NCBI RefSeq assembly: GCF_900109175.1
Contig: NZ_FNZE01000006.1
Location: forward strand, 186,001-250,000
Origin: Pseudomonas linyingensis
GTDB lineage: Bacteria > Pseudomonadota > Gammaproteobacteria > Pseudomonadales > Pseudomonadaceae
Length of the DNA: 64,000 bases
Reading direction: 5' to 3'
The position numbers and the translations under genes were made by a program. Shown here piece by piece: positions 22,624-36,627 of the stretch (the stretch's first letter is position 1; each line of letters starts with the position of its first letter). Below the pieces are notes generated by a model. The model was not told the DNA's origin, searched no databases, and saw only the letters and a list, made by a program, of their open reading frames with translations.

Positions 22624-23531
22624 GCCACAAGACCCCCGGCCAGAAGTTCCGTGAAGCCGTCGCCAGCGAGTCCCCGCTGCAGATCGCTGGTGCGATCACC
22701 GCCTATGCCGCGCGCATGGCCGAAGCCACCGGCTTCAAGGCGCTGTACATCTCCGGCGGCGGCGTGGCGGCCAACTCGCTGGGCATCCCCGATCTTGGCA
22801 TCAGCACCATGGAAGACGTGCTGATCGATGCCCGCCGCATCACCGACGCCACCACCCTGCCGCTGCTGGTCGACATCGACACCGGCTGGGGCGGCGCCTT
22901 CAACATCGCCCGCACCATCCGCTCGTTCGAGAAGGCCGGCGTGGCTGCCGTGCACATCGAGGACCAGGTCGGCACCAAGCGCTGTGGCCATCGTCCGGGC
23001 AAGGAAGTGGTCAGCACCGAGGAGATGGTCGACCGCATCAAGGCCGCCGTCGATGCCCGTCGCGACGACAGCTTCGTGATCATGGCGCGTACCGACGCCC
23101 TGGCCGGTGAGGGCCTGCAGGCTGCCATCGACCGCGCCTGCGCCTACGTCGAGGCGGGTGCCGACATGATCTTCCCCGAGGCGATGACCGAGCTGGCGAT
23201 GTACAAGGAGTTCCGCAAGGCGGTCGGCGTGCCGATCCTCGCCAACATCACCGAGTTCGGCCACACCCCGCTGTTCACCCGCGACGAGCTGGCTTCGGTG
23301 GACGTGGACATGATCCTGTACTGCTGCGGCGCCTACCGGGCGATGAACGCCGCCGCGCTCAAGGTCTATCAGGCCATCCGTGAGCAGGGCACCCAGAAGG
23401 ACGTGGTGCCGATCATGCAGACCCGCGCCGAGCTGTACGACTTCCTCGGCTACCACGACTACGAGCAGAAACTCGACCAGCTGTTCGCCCAGAAGGGTCA
23501 GGGCAAGCTGGGTCCGAAGCGCGACTGCTGA
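22620..23531 (+). CDS. prpB: 2-methylisocitrate lyase PrpB
   Basis: A 303-residue member of the isocitrate lyase/PEP mutase superfamily. It cleaves 2-methylisocitrate to succinate and pyruvate, the last step of the methylcitrate cycle. The signature KRCGH in the catalytic loop ([13 protein letters not shown]) and the DIDTGWGG metal-binding segment are intact. The start overlaps the regulator stop by 4 nt. Length fits the family (about 295 residues). Confidence 0.96.
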   Translation: MSHKTPGQKFREAVASESPLQIAGAITAYAARMAEATGFKALYISGGGVAANSLGIPDLGISTMEDVLIDARRITDATTLPLLVDIDTGWGGAFNIARTIRSFEKAGVAAVHIEDQVGTKRCGHRPGKEVVSTEEMVDRIKAAVDARRDDSFVIMARTDALAGEGLQAAIDRACAYVEAGADMIFPEAMTELAMYKEFRKAVGVPILANITEFGHTPLFTRDELASVDVDMILYCCGAYRAMNAAALKVYQAIREQGTQKDVVPIMQTRAELYDFLGYHDYEQKLDQLFAQKGQGKLGPKRDC

Positions 23532-23547
23532 AACCGTTGGGAAATTC

Positions 23548-23567
23548 GAGCCTTGAGCGTGAGGCTC
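23548..23567 (+). other. Small hairpin in the prpB-prpC gap
   Basis: GAGCCT pairs with AGGCTC across an 8-nt loop in the 88-nt gap. There is no T-run. It may influence mRNA processing, but a chance occurrence is possible. Confidence 0.3.
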
Positions 23568-23619
23568 CCGTTTGAAGCTGCTGTATCCGCCAAGAAATTC
23601 AATAAAGAGGAACACAACA

Positions 23620-24747
23620 ATGGCTGAAGCAAAAGTTCTGAGTGGTGCCGGGCTGCGTGGCCAGATTGCCGGACAGACTGCCCTGTCCACCGTAGGCAAG
23701 GAAGGCGCCGGTCTGACCTATCGCGGCTATGATGTCCGCGAGCTCGCCAAGGACTGTCTGTTCGAGGAAGTCGCCTACCTGCTGCTCTACGGCGAACTGC
23801 CCACTGCCGCCCAGCTGGATGCCTACCTGCAGCGCCTGCAGGGCCTGCGTGACCTGCCGCAGGCACTCAAAGAAGTGCTCGAGCGCATTCCGGCCGACGC
23901 CCATCCGATGGACGTGATGCGCACCGGCTGCTCGATGCTCGGCAACCTGGAGCCGGAGCACAGCTTCGACGAGCAACGCGACATCACCGACCGCCTGGTC
24001 GCCGCCTTCCCGGCGATCATGTGCTACTGGTACCGCTTCAGCCATCAGGGTGTGCGCATTGACTGCGTCACCGGCGAAGCCGACCTGGGCGGCCACTTCC
24101 TCGCCCTGCTGCACGACAAGAAGCCCAGCGAACTGCACCGCAAGGTGATGAATGTGTCGCTGATCCTCTATGCCGAGCACGAGTTCAACGCCTCGACCTT
24201 CGCCGGTCGCGTGTGCGCCTCGACCCTGTCCGACCTGTACTCGTGCGTTACCGCCTCCATCGGCACCCTGCGTGGTCCGCTGCACGGCGGCGCCAACGAG
24301 GCGGCGATGGAGATGATCGAGAAGTTCTCCTCGCCGGAGGAGGCCACTGCCGGCACGCTGGCCATGCTGGCGCGCAAGGACAAGATCATGGGCTTCGGCC
24401 ACGCGATCTACAGCGTGTCCGACCCCCGCAACGAGGTGATCAAGGTCTGGTCGAAGCAGCTCGCCGACGAAGTGGGCGATACCGTGATCTTCCCGGTGTC
24501 CGTGGCCATCGACACCGTCATGTGGGAACAGAAGAAGCTGTTCCCCAACGCCGACTTCTACCACGCCTCGGCCTACCGCTTCATGGGCATCCCGACCAAG
24601 CTGTTCACCCCGATCTTCGTCTGCTCGCGGGTCACCGGCTGGGCCGCCCACGTGTTCGAGCAGCGTGCCAACAACCGCATCATCCGCCCGAGTGCCGAGT
24701 ACATCGGCGTCGAGCCGCGCGCCGTGCCGCCGCTGGCGCAGCGCTGA
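23620..24747 (+). CDS. prpC: 2-methylcitrate synthase PrpC
   Basis: A 375-residue citrate synthase-family enzyme condensing propionyl-CoA with oxaloacetate. The RGPLHGGANEAAMEM motif and the GFGHAIYSVSDPR segment hold catalytic His residues, and a late Asp lies in the substrate loop. The ATG at 23620 follows AAAGAGG with normal spacing and gives family length; the reading frame extends 16 codons upstream without a better start. It is shorter than TCA-cycle GltA (about 430 residues), consistent with PrpC. Confidence 0.96.
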   Translation: MAEAKVLSGAGLRGQIAGQTALSTVGKEGAGLTYRGYDVRELAKDCLFEEVAYLLLYGELPTAAQLDAYLQRLQGLRDLPQALKEVLERIPADAHPMDVMRTGCSMLGNLEPEHSFDEQRDITDRLVAAFPAIMCYWYRFSHQGVRIDCVTGEADLGGHFLALLHDKKPSELHRKVMNVSLILYAEHEFNASTFAGRVCASTLSDLYSCVTASIGTLRGPLHGGANEAAMEMIEKFSSPEEATAGTLAMLARKDKIMGFGHAIYSVSDPRNEVIKVWSKQLADEVGDTVIFPVSVAIDTVMWEQKKLFPNADFYHASAYRFMGIPTKLFTPIFVCSRVTGWAAHVFEQRANNRIIRPSAEYIGVEPRAVPPLAQR

Positions 24748-24757
24748 TCTGGAACGG

Positions 24758-24780
24758 GAGAGCCCCTACAAGGGGCTCTC
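24758..24780 (+). terminator. Hairpin in the prpC-acnD gap
   Basis: A perfect 10-bp stem GAGAGCCCCT with AGGGGCTCTC and a 3-nt loop, 11 nt past prpC. No T-run follows, so it probably acts as a processing or stabilising element or a weak terminator within the operon. Confidence 0.5.
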
Positions 24781-24825
24781 CTGCCGGTTCCTCAAACGAT
24801 CGTTATCCGCGTGAGTCTCCGCCCC

Positions 24826-27429
<2,604 letters not shown>

Positions 27430-27437
27430 CCCCGCGG

Positions 27438-27477
27438 CTGCCCGCCGCCCTGTGCCGTAGGGCAGGGCGGCGGGCAG
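27438..27477 (+). terminator. Long hairpin between acnD and prpF
   Basis: A perfect 15-bp GC-rich stem (27438-27452 with 27463-27477) and a 10-nt loop, 9 nt past acnD. T-rich sequence (ATTTTCTTT, 27487-27494) follows, 9 nt after the stem. It may be a partial terminator or processing site. Confidence 0.55.
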
Positions 27478-27497
27478 TCCCGCGCATTTTCTTTCCT

Positions 27498-27517
27498 GTG
27501 CTGCCGTACGGCAGCAC
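27498..27517. repeat. Perfect 20-bp palindrome upstream of prpF
   Basis: GTGCTGCCGT followed directly by its reverse complement, ending 24 nt before the prpF ATG. With no loop it looks more like a protein-binding site than an RNA hairpin, and is unlike the TGTCGACA sites. Its RNA form could also sit just before the GAGGA ribosome-binding sequence. Confidence 0.5.
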
Positions 27518-27540
27518 GGTTTCATGAGGACAAGACTCCC

Positions 27541-28719
27541 ATGGCTCATCTACCCCAGATCAAGGTTCCGGCCACCTATATCCGTGGCGGCACCAGCAAG
27601 GGTGTGTTCTTCCGTCTGCAGGACCTGCCGCAAGCCTGCCAGGTGCCGGGCGCGGCGCGTGACCAGCTGCTGCTGCGCGTGATCGGCAGCCCCGATCCGT
27701 ACGGCCAGCAGATCGACGGCATGGGTGGTGCGACTTCCAGTACCTCCAAGACCGTGATCGTCGCCAAGAGCGAGCAGCCTGATCACGATGTCGACTACCT
27801 GTTCGGTCAGGTGGCGATCAACAAGGCGTTCGTCGACTGGTCCGGCAACTGCGGCAACCTGACCGCTGCGGTCGGCGCCTTCGCCATCGCTGGCGGTCTG
27901 GTCGATGCCGCGCGCATTCCGCACAACGGCATCTGCACCGTGCGCATCTGGCAGAAGAACATCGGCAAGACCATCATCGCCCACGTACCGATCACCAACG
28001 GTGAGGTGCAGGAAACCGGCGATTTCGAGCTGGATGGTGTGACCTTCCCGGCCGCAGAGGTGGTGATCGAGTTCATGGACCCGGCCGACGGCGAAGGCTC
28101 GATGTTCCCCACCGGCAATGTGGTGGACGAGCTGGAAGTGCCGGGCGTCGGCACCTTCAAGGCCACTCTGATCAACTCCGGCATTCCGACCATCTTCGTC
28201 AATGCCGCCGATATCGGCTACACCGGTACCGAGCTGCAGAAGGACATCAACAGCGATGCCGAGGCGCTGGCGCGCTTCGAGACCATGCGTGCCTACGGCG
28301 CGGTGAAGATGGGCCTGATCGCGGATATTTCCGAAGCGGTCGTCCGTCAGCACACGCCGAAGATCGCCTTCGTGGTGCCGGCCACCGACTACGTGTCCTC
28401 CAGCGGCAAGACCGTGGCGGCCAGCGACATCGACGTCTGCGTGCGCGCCCTGTCGATGGGCAAGCTGCATCACGCCATGATGGGCACCGCCTCGGTGGCC
28501 ATCGCCACGGCGGCGGCGGTGCCGGGCACCCTGGTCAACCTGGCGGCCGGTGGCGGCCAGCGCGAAGCGGTGACCTTCGGCCATCCGTCTGGCACCCTGC
28601 GGGTCGGTGCGGCGGCTGAGATCGTCAACGGTGAGTGGACGGTAACCAAGGCGGTGATGAGCCGCAGCGCCCGCGTGCTGATGGAAGGCTGGGTACGTGT
28701 GCCGGGCGATACCTTCTGA
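27541..28719 (+). CDS. prpF: 2-methylaconitate cis-trans isomerase PrpF
   Basis: A 392-residue PrpF-family isomerase that turns trans- into cis-2-methylaconitate, the step needed after AcnD. The N-terminal PATYIRGGTSKGVFF block with its catalytic Lys region, the conserved GGATSSTSKT segment and the DWSGNCGNLTAAVGAF segment are present. The diaminopimelate epimerase-like fold has two halves of similar size. GAGGA lies upstream of the ATG. It follows acnD by 111 nt with strong inverted repeats in between. Confidence 0.94.
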   Translation: MAHLPQIKVPATYIRGGTSKGVFFRLQDLPQACQVPGAARDQLLLRVIGSPDPYGQQIDGMGGATSSTSKTVIVAKSEQPDHDVDYLFGQVAINKAFVDWSGNCGNLTAAVGAFAIAGGLVDAARIPHNGICTVRIWQKNIGKTIIAHVPITNGEVQETGDFELDGVTFPAAEVVIEFMDPADGEGSMFPTGNVVDELEVPGVGTFKATLINSGIPTIFVNAADIGYTGTELQKDINSDAEALARFETMRAYGAVKMGLIADISEAVVRQHTPKIAFVVPATDYVSSSGKTVAASDIDVCVRALSMGKLHHAMMGTASVAIATAAAVPGTLVNLAAGGGQREAVTFGHPSGTLRVGAAAEIVNGEWTVTKAVMSRSARVLMEGWVRVPGDTF

Positions 28720-28806
28720 GGTGTGCTACTGCTGAATCCTGAGTTGCCTCTGGTTCCCCGGACGCCCTCCCAGCGAAACGCTCGTTGCCAGGATGCGTAC
28801 GGGGTT

Positions 28807-28829
28807 ATCAGCCAGGGGGCTGATTTTTC
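28807..28829 (+). terminator. Intrinsic terminator between prpF and prpD
   Basis: ATCAGCC pairs with GGCTGAT across a 4-nt loop and is followed immediately by TTTTCT. The 7-bp stem plus T-run is a good Rho-independent signal. It implies that prpD, which starts 30 nt later, receives only part of the operon transcript. Confidence 0.65.
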
Positions 28830-28859
28830 TCCGCCCCCGCCGAAGGAGGACGCACCAAG

Positions 28860-30344
28860 ATGTCTGCCACCTTTGATCTGAACATTCGCCCCGACTACGA
28901 CCAGGTCCTGCAGGACATTGCCGACTACGTACTGAGCTATCGGATCGAGTCTGCCGAGGCGCTGGACACTGCCCGTAACTGCCTGATGGATACTCTCGGC
29001 TGCGGTCTGCTGGCCTTGCGCTTTCCCGAGTGCAGCAAGCACCTCGGCCCGCTCGTCGAGGGCACCGTTGTGCCCAATGGCGCGCGCGTGCCGGGCACGA
29101 GTTTCCGTCTCGATCCGGTCAAAGCGGCCTGGGACATCGGCGCCAGCGTGCGCTGGCTGGACTACAACGACACCTGGCTGGCGGCCGAGTGGGGCCATCC
29201 GTCCGACAATCTCGGCGGCATCCTTGCCGTGGCCGACCATCTTGCGCAGCAGTGCGTGTCCCGGGGCGAGGCCCCGCTGACCATGCGCACCGTGCTGGAA
29301 GCGATGATCATGGCCCACGAGATCCAGGGTGTGATTGCGCTGGAAAACTCCTTCAACCGTGTCGGCCTCGACCACGTGCTGCTGGTCAAGGTGGCTTCCA
29401 CCGCCGTCTGCGCCAAGCTGATGGGCGCCAACCGCGAGCAGCTGCTGTCCGCCCTGTCGCACGCCTTCGTCGACGGCCAGGCACTGCGTACCTACCGTCA
29501 CGCGCCGAATGCCGGCTCGCGCAAGTCCTGGGCTGCCGGCGATGCCTCCAGTCGAGGCGTACGCCTGGCCGACATCGCCATTCGTGGCGAGATGGGTATC
29601 CCGGGCGTGCTGACCGCGCCGCAGTGGGGTTTCTACGATGTGCTGTTCAGCCACACCAACAAGGATCTGGCCCTCAAGCCGGCAGGCAAGCGCCAGTTCA
29701 GCTTCCCGCAGGGCTTCGGCACCTACGTGATGGAGAACGTGCTGTTCAAAATCAGCTTTCCGGCCGAATTCCATGCGCAGACCGCCTGTGAAGCGGCGGT
29801 CAGGCTGCACCCGCAGGTCAAGGATCGCTTGCACGACATCGACCGGATCGTCATCACCACCCACGAGTCGGCGATCCGCATCATCTCCAAGGTTGGCCCG
29901 CTGGCCAACCCGGCCGATCGCGACCACTGCATCCAGTACATGACTGCCGTGCCGCTGGCTTTCGGCAATCTGGTCGCCGAGCACTACGAGGATGACTTCC
30001 ACGCCGCCCATCCGCTCATCGACGAGCTGCGCGACAAGATGGTGATCGTCGAGGACGAGCACTACACCCGCGAGTACCTGGAGGCCGACAAGCGCTCCAT
30101 CGCCAACGCCGTGCAGGTATTCTTCAAGGATGGTTCGAGCACCGAGCAGGTGGCGGTCGAGTACCCGATAGGCCATCGTCGCCGCCGCCTAGAGGGCATC
30201 CCGCTGCTGGAGGAGAAGTTCAAGGCCAACCTGGCGACCCGCTTCCCGGCGCAGCGCTGCGCCCGGATCTTCGCGCTGTGCAAGGACCAGGCTGCCCTCG
30301 AGGCCACTGCGGTCAACCGCTTCATGGATCTGTGGGTGATCTGA
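28860..30344 (+). CDS. prpD: 2-methylcitrate dehydratase PrpD
   Basis: A 494-residue MmgE/PrpD-family dehydratase that converts 2-methylcitrate to 2-methylaconitate without an Fe/S cluster. Family blocks include [20 protein letters not shown], the [22 protein letters not shown] active-site segment and [13 protein letters not shown] good RBS (GAAGGAGG) is present 10 nt upstream. It is redundant with the AcnD/PrpF pair encoded just upstream. The 140-nt gap with a terminator separates it from prpF. Confidence 0.95.
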   Translation: MSATFDLNIRPDYDQVLQDIADYVLSYRIESAEALDTARNCLMDTLGCGLLALRFPECSKHLGPLVEGTVVPNGARVPGTSFRLDPVKAAWDIGASVRWLDYNDTWLAAEWGHPSDNLGGILAVADHLAQQCVSRGEAPLTMRTVLEAMIMAHEIQGVIALENSFNRVGLDHVLLVKVASTAVCAKLMGANREQLLSALSHAFVDGQALRTYRHAPNAGSRKSWAAGDASSRGVRLADIAIRGEMGIPGVLTAPQWGFYDVLFSHTNKDLALKPAGKRQFSFPQGFGTYVMENVLFKISFPAEFHAQTACEAAVRLHPQVKDRLHDIDRIVITTHESAIRIISKVGPLANPADRDHCIQYMTAVPLAFGNLVAEHYEDDFHAAHPLIDELRDKMVIVEDEHYTREYLEADKRSIANAVQVFFKDGSSTEQVAVEYPIGHRRRRLEGIPLLEEKFKANLATRFPAQRCARIFALCKDQAALEATAVNRFMDLWVI

Positions 30345-30349
30345 TGGGC

Positions 30350-30381
30350 AAGACAAAAACAGACCCGGAGTTTTCCGGGTC
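30350..30381 (-). terminator. Intrinsic terminator after ppsR
   Basis: GACCCGGA pairs with TCCGGGTC around GTTT (30362-30381 region), and on the minus strand the stem is followed by TGTTTTTGTCTT. It terminates ppsR and lies just after the convergent prpD. Confidence 0.8.
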
Positions 30382-30410
30382 CCTTGTGAGGGGGCGTGCG
30401 AACGGGGCTG

Positions 30411-31229
30411 TTACTTGAGACGCCGCTCGACACCCTTTTCCACCAGGATCTTGGCGGCGATCTCTTCCACGGAGAAGTGCGTGGAGTTGATGAAGGGGAT
30501 GTTCTCGCGGCGGAACAGGTTTTCCACCTCGCGCACCTCGAACTCGCACTGGGCGTAGCTGGCGTAGCGGCTGTTGGGCTTGCGCTCGTTGCGGATCGCC
30601 GCCAGGCGGTCAGGATCGATGGTCAGGCCGAACAGCTTGCTCTTGTGTTCCTTGAGCGCGGCAGACAGTTGCAGGCGCTCCATGTCGTCTTCGGTCAGCG
30701 GGTAGTTGGCGGCACGGATGCCGTACTGCAGGGCCATGTACAGGCAGGTCGGGGTCTTGCCGCAGCGCGACACGCCGACCAGGATCAGGTCGGCCTTGCC
30801 GTAGTAGTGGGTGCGCGCGCCGTCGTCGTTGTCGAGGGCGAAGTGCACCGAGTCGATGCGCTCCATGTAGTTGGGGTTGTGGGCGATCGAGTGCGACTTG
30901 CCCACGGTGTAGGAGGAGTGCGAGGCCAGTTCCTGTTCCAGTGGCGACAGGAAGGTCGAGAAGATGTCGACCATGAAGCCGTTGCAGTGCGAGAGCACCT
31001 CGCGAATGTCGCGGTTGACGATGGTGTCGAAGATGATCGGCCGCACCCCGTCTGCCTCGGCAGCTGCATTGATTTGTTGTACCATGGCCTGCGCTTTTTC
31101 CGCCGTATCGATGTATGGTCGGGTCAGTTTGTGGAAGTTGATGTTTTCAAACTGCGCCAGCAGACTCTGGCCAAGCGTCTCGGCGGTGATACCGGTGCCG
31201 TCGGAAATGAAGAAAGCGGTGCGTTTCAT
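30411..31229 (-). CDS. ppsR: PEP synthase regulatory protein PpsR (kinase/pyrophosphorylase)
   Basis: A 272-residue DUF299-family protein. It has the P-loop-like [11 protein letters not shown] and acts as an ADP-dependent kinase that inactivates PEP synthase and a phosphorylase that reactivates it. The N-terminal [15 protein letters not shown] motif is characteristic. It is divergent from ppsA, its target, with a 166-nt spacer. Length fits the family. Confidence 0.94.
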   Translation of the reverse strand: MKRTAFFISDGTGITAETLGQSLLAQFENINFHKLTRPYIDTAEKAQAMVQQINAAAEADGVRPIIFDTIVNRDIREVLSHCNGFMVDIFSTFLSPLEQELASHSSYTVGKSHSIAHNPNYMERIDSVHFALDNDDGARTHYYGKADLILVGVSRCGKTPTCLYMALQYGIRAANYPLTEDDMERLQLSAALKEHKSKLFGLTIDPDRLAAIRNERKPNSRYASYAQCEFEVREVENLFRRENIPFINSTHFSVEEIAAKILVEKGVERRLK

Positions 31230-31250
31230 GGGCGCCCTGGTCTAGAAGAT

Positions 31251-31263
31251 GGGAATCATTCCC
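31251..31263. promoter_or_regulatory. Palindrome GGGAATCATTCCC between ppsR and ppsA
   Basis: A 13-bp perfect odd palindrome (GGGAAT-C-ATTCCC) 22 nt upstream of the ppsR start and 132 nt upstream of the ppsA start. The position suits a repressor of ppsR or a site acting on both genes. I do not recognise the binding protein. Confidence 0.4.
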
Positions 31264-31380
31264 GACAATTATGGAGTGGCTGTGTTTGGCCCTCCGCCGT
31301 CTTGACGGCATTTTTACTTATTTTCCCGGGCCCGGCCACAAGCACGGGTTCGAATGAAAAGCGGTTTCTGCACACACCTT

Positions 31381-31387
31381 AGGGGAG
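31381..31387 (+). promoter_or_regulatory. Ribosome binding site fixing the ppsA start
   Basis: AGGGGAG lies 8 nt upstream of TTG at 31396. The alternative upstream ATG at 31354 has no such site and would place this motif inside the coding region. Confidence 0.75.
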
Positions 31388-31395
31388 AAGTCACC

Positions 31396-33765
<2,370 letters not shown>

Positions 33766-33789
33766 CAGTCGTTCTGAGCAGGTAACAAG

Positions 33790-33815
33790 AGGGCGGGGCA
33801 ATCCCGCCCTTTTTT
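33790..33815 (+). terminator. Intrinsic terminator after ppsA
   Basis: An 8-bp stem AGGGCGGG with CCCGCCCT and a 5-nt loop, followed by TTTTTG. Placed 24 nt after the ppsA stop. Confidence 0.9.
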
Positions 33816-33839
33816 GTGTGTAATAGAAAAAAGAACAGC

Positions 33840-34799
33840 ATGCAGAGCAGCAGCAAACTCTTTCCCGTCGCCCTGATCAGCGCCGAGTTGCGCGGCGACC
33901 TGACCGAAGACGTCTATCTCCTCAAGCCCAACAACAGTCCCGACCCGTCGGTCGAGCTGGCCCTGACTCGTCTGGGTCGGGCCGGGCATGACGGTGCGCG
34001 CGGTGTGCCGGTGGTGCTGCTGCATGGCAGCTTCGCCAACCGGCGCGTCTGGTACACCACGGGTGGGCAGGGTCTGGGTGCCTGGCTGGCGCGCGCGGGT
34101 TTCGACGTCTGGCTGGCGGAAATGCGCGGTCATGGCCTGTCGCCGCGCAATCGGCTGTACCGCGACAACCGGGTGGCCGACTATGCGCGCTACGATCTGC
34201 CGGCGATTGCCGCTTTCGTCGGCGAGCAGTGTGCCGCTCCGGCGCACTGGCTGGGACACGCGCAGGGCGGGCTGGTCTTGGCGGCGGCGCTGGGTGGCGG
34301 GTACCTGGCAGCGGCGCAGCTGGCCTCGCTGACCCTGTGCGGCAGCCAGATCAGTCGCTTGCACGGGGTGCTCGAGCTGCCACCACTGATCTGGGCGGCG
34401 CGCCTGCTGCTGCGCCGGCGCGAGCAGGTGGTTGCCGGCTGGGTGGGTCCGGGGGAGGGCTACGAGGAGGAGCCGGCGGGGATGGTGCGCGAAAACCTGC
34501 GCTGGTTCGGCCGCTTCGGCGAGGGGCGCCAGGACTGGGCGGCGGGCCTGGTCGAGGTGACGATTCCGGTGTTGGCGCTGGCCGGTGCGGCGGACCGCAG
34601 CGCTCCGCCCGCGGCCTGCCGTCAGTTGCTCGAGCGCTTTGGCTCGCCGCTGCGCGAGTATCTCTGCCTGGGGCGCGCTGAAGGCTTTGCCGAGGATTAT
34701 GGGCGGGCCGCCATGCTGCTGGGAGGCAACGCCCACAACGAGGTCTGGCCGCTGCTGGAGTACTGGTTGCGCCATCAGCGGCTGCCGGAGCGGCGTTGA
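33840..34799 (+). CDS. Alpha/beta fold hydrolase (esterase/lipase-like)
   Basis: A 319-residue alpha/beta hydrolase. The oxyanion loop is VVLLHGSFANRRVWY near residue 60, and the elbow motif is GHAQGG. In it the usual Ser nucleophile is replaced by Gln (G-H-A-Q-G-G), so classical esterase activity is doubtful. The cap region (YEEEPAGMVRENLRWFGRFG) is typical of the AB-hydrolase 1 family. The late acid is in LALAGAADRSAPP; a late His is not obvious. The ATG at 33840 follows a weak AAGAA. It stands between ppsA and rraA, as related genes do in other Pseudomonas, and its substrate is unknown. Confidence 0.78.
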   Translation: MQSSSKLFPVALISAELRGDLTEDVYLLKPNNSPDPSVELALTRLGRAGHDGARGVPVVLLHGSFANRRVWYTTGGQGLGAWLARAGFDVWLAEMRGHGLSPRNRLYRDNRVADYARYDLPAIAAFVGEQCAAPAHWLGHAQGGLVLAAALGGGYLAAAQLASLTLCGSQISRLHGVLELPPLIWAARLLLRRREQVVAGWVGPGEGYEEEPAGMVRENLRWFGRFGEGRQDWAAGLVEVTIPVLALAGAADRSAPPAACRQLLERFGSPLREYLCLGRAEGFAEDYGRAAMLLGGNAHNEVWPLLEYWLRHQRLPERR

Positions 34800-35020
34800 A
34801 CAGGCCATCCCATACGTTTGCCTAGTTTCCACTCCGTGCAGATCTGGCTAGGATCGACAGGACGATGGCCTGCTCGCTGTGGCCGGGAGCGCCGCGTCAC
34901 GGCATGGCCTGCCAGCGGGTGAGTGGTCGTGCCATCAATGCTGTCCGTTCGCCGCTGCTGCGGCTGTCGCCGGACTACGGCGACCGCATCAGCGTCGATC
35001 TCTAACGCAAGGAACCTGAC

Positions 35021-35506
35021 ATGCAATACGTGACCCCCGATCTGTGCGATGCCTACCCCTATGTCGACGTTGTCGAGCCGATGTTCAGCAACTTCGGCGG
35101 CCGCGACTCCTTCGGTGGCCAGATCGTCACCATCAAGTGCTTCGAGGACAACTCGCTGGTCAAGGACCAGGTCGAGCTGGATGGTCGTGGCAAGGTGCTG
35201 GTGGTCGATGGTGGCGGCTCGCTGCGGCGTGCCCTGCTCGGCGACATGCTGGCCGAGAAGGCGGCGAAGAACGGCTGGGAAGGCATTGTGGTGTACGGCT
35301 GCGTCCGTGACGTGGACGTGCTCGCGCAGACCGATCTCGGCGTGCAGGCCCTGGCCGCCCATCCGATGAAGACCGAAAAGCGCGGTATCGGCGACCTCAA
35401 CGTCGAAGTCACCTTCGCTGGCGTGACCTTCACGCCGGGCCACTACATCTATGCCGACAACAACGGCATCATCGTTGCCCACGAAGAGCTGAAGATGCCC
35501 GAGTAA
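35021..35506 (+). CDS. rraA: RraA family protein (RNase E activity regulator/HMG aldolase fold)
   Basis: A 161-residue RraA/MenG-family protein. In enterics, RraA binds RNase E and slows RNA decay; homologues in Pseudomonas can act as 4-hydroxy-4-methyl-2-oxoglutarate aldolases. The [19 protein letters not shown] segment holds the Arg-Asp pair used by the aldolases, so either activity is possible. The [17 protein letters not shown]-terminus is conserved. A 221-nt gap before it has no gene that I can support. Confidence 0.9.
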   Translation: MQYVTPDLCDAYPYVDVVEPMFSNFGGRDSFGGQIVTIKCFEDNSLVKDQVELDGRGKVLVVDGGGSLRRALLGDMLAEKAAKNGWEGIVVYGCVRDVDVLAQTDLGVQALAAHPMKTEKRGIGDLNVEVTFAGVTFTPGHYIYADNNGIIVAHEELKMPE

Positions 35507-35571
35507 CCGGGTGCGGTCTCCTTCGGCCTGCAGTGCGCGTGCCGGAGGGCGCCGGTGCGGCTGGAGAGGCC

Positions 35572-36570
35572 ATGCAGTCTTACGAGGGAAGCAACGAGCG
35601 CGGGCTGGTCTACGGTTTCGTGCTGGACGGCGAGGGTGGTGCGCGCAGGATCCAGCGCAACGAGCTGGAGGTGCTCGACCTGCGTCCGCAGGAAAGCCTC
35701 TGGCTGCACTGGGACCGCAGCGTGCCGCAGGCGCAGCAGTGGTTGCGCGAATCCAGCGGTTTGAACGAGTTCGCCTGCGATCTGCTGCTGGAGGAGGCGA
35801 CCCGGCCGCGACTGGTGCCGCTGGGTCGGGAGCGCCTGTTGCTTTTTCTGCGCGGGGTCAACCTCAACCCCGGTGCTGCGCCGGAAGACATGGTGGCGCT
35901 GCGGATCTATGCCGATGCCCGCCAGGTCATTTCCCTGCGCATGCGCCCGGTCAAGGCGGCGGGGGCCTTGTGCGACGCCTTCGAGAGCGGCGAAGGGCCG
36001 AAGACGGTCTCGGAAGTGATGCTGTTTCTCGCCGAGGCGCTGACCGATGGCGTGGATCTGCTGGTCGCAGGTGTTGCCGAGCAGATCGACGATCTCGAGG
36101 ATGCCCTCGAGCAGAATGAAAAGAAGATGCCCGACCGCCAGTTGCTGCTGACCCTGCGTCGGCAGGCGGCGAGTCTGCGTCGCTACCTGGCCCCGCAACG
36201 GGAGATCTATGCGCAACTGGTGCGCACCCCGCTGCCCTGGTTCGTCACCGATGACACCGACTACTGGAACGAGCTGCACAATCGGCTGACCCGTCACCTC
36301 GAGGAACTCGATCTGGTGCGCGAGCGGGTAAGCCTGCTGCAGGAGGCCGAGCATCGGCGGGTCACCGAGCGGATGAATCGCACCATGTACATGCTCGGCA
36401 TCGTCACCGGCTTCTTCATGCCGATGAGCTTCGTGACCGGCTTGCTTGGCATCAATGTCGGCGGTATTCCAGGCTCCGAGCATCCGTATGGCTTCGTGGT
36501 CGCCTGTGTATTGATCGGCGGTATGGCGGCGTTCCAGTGGTGGTTGTTTCGCCGGTTGCGCTGGCTCTGA
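35572..36570 (+). CDS. cmaX: CorA/ZntB-family divalent cation transporter CmaX
   Basis: A 332-residue CorA-superfamily inner-membrane protein. A large cytoplasmic domain precedes two C-terminal helices. The signature between them reads GINVGGIPG. CorA Mg channels have GMN here, and GIN is found in the zinc-transporting ZntB branch. The ATG at 35572 follows GGAGAGG. It precedes crfX-cmpX-sigX-oprF, the usual order in Pseudomonas. The cation is not determined. Confidence 0.88.
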   Translation: MQSYEGSNERGLVYGFVLDGEGGARRIQRNELEVLDLRPQESLWLHWDRSVPQAQQWLRESSGLNEFACDLLLEEATRPRLVPLGRERLLLFLRGVNLNPGAAPEDMVALRIYADARQVISLRMRPVKAAGALCDAFESGEGPKTVSEVMLFLAEALTDGVDLLVAGVAEQIDDLEDALEQNEKKMPDRQLLLTLRRQAASLRRYLAPQREIYAQLVRTPLPWFVTDDTDYWNELHNRLTRHLEELDLVRERVSLLQEAEHRRVTERMNRTMYMLGIVTGFFMPMSFVTGLLGINVGGIPGSEHPYGFVVACVLIGGMAAFQWWLFRRLRWL

Positions 36571-36627
36571 TGTGACCCGCTCAGTGGCCGTGGCGTCTTG
36601 AACTGACACACCGCAAGAGGTCGACAC

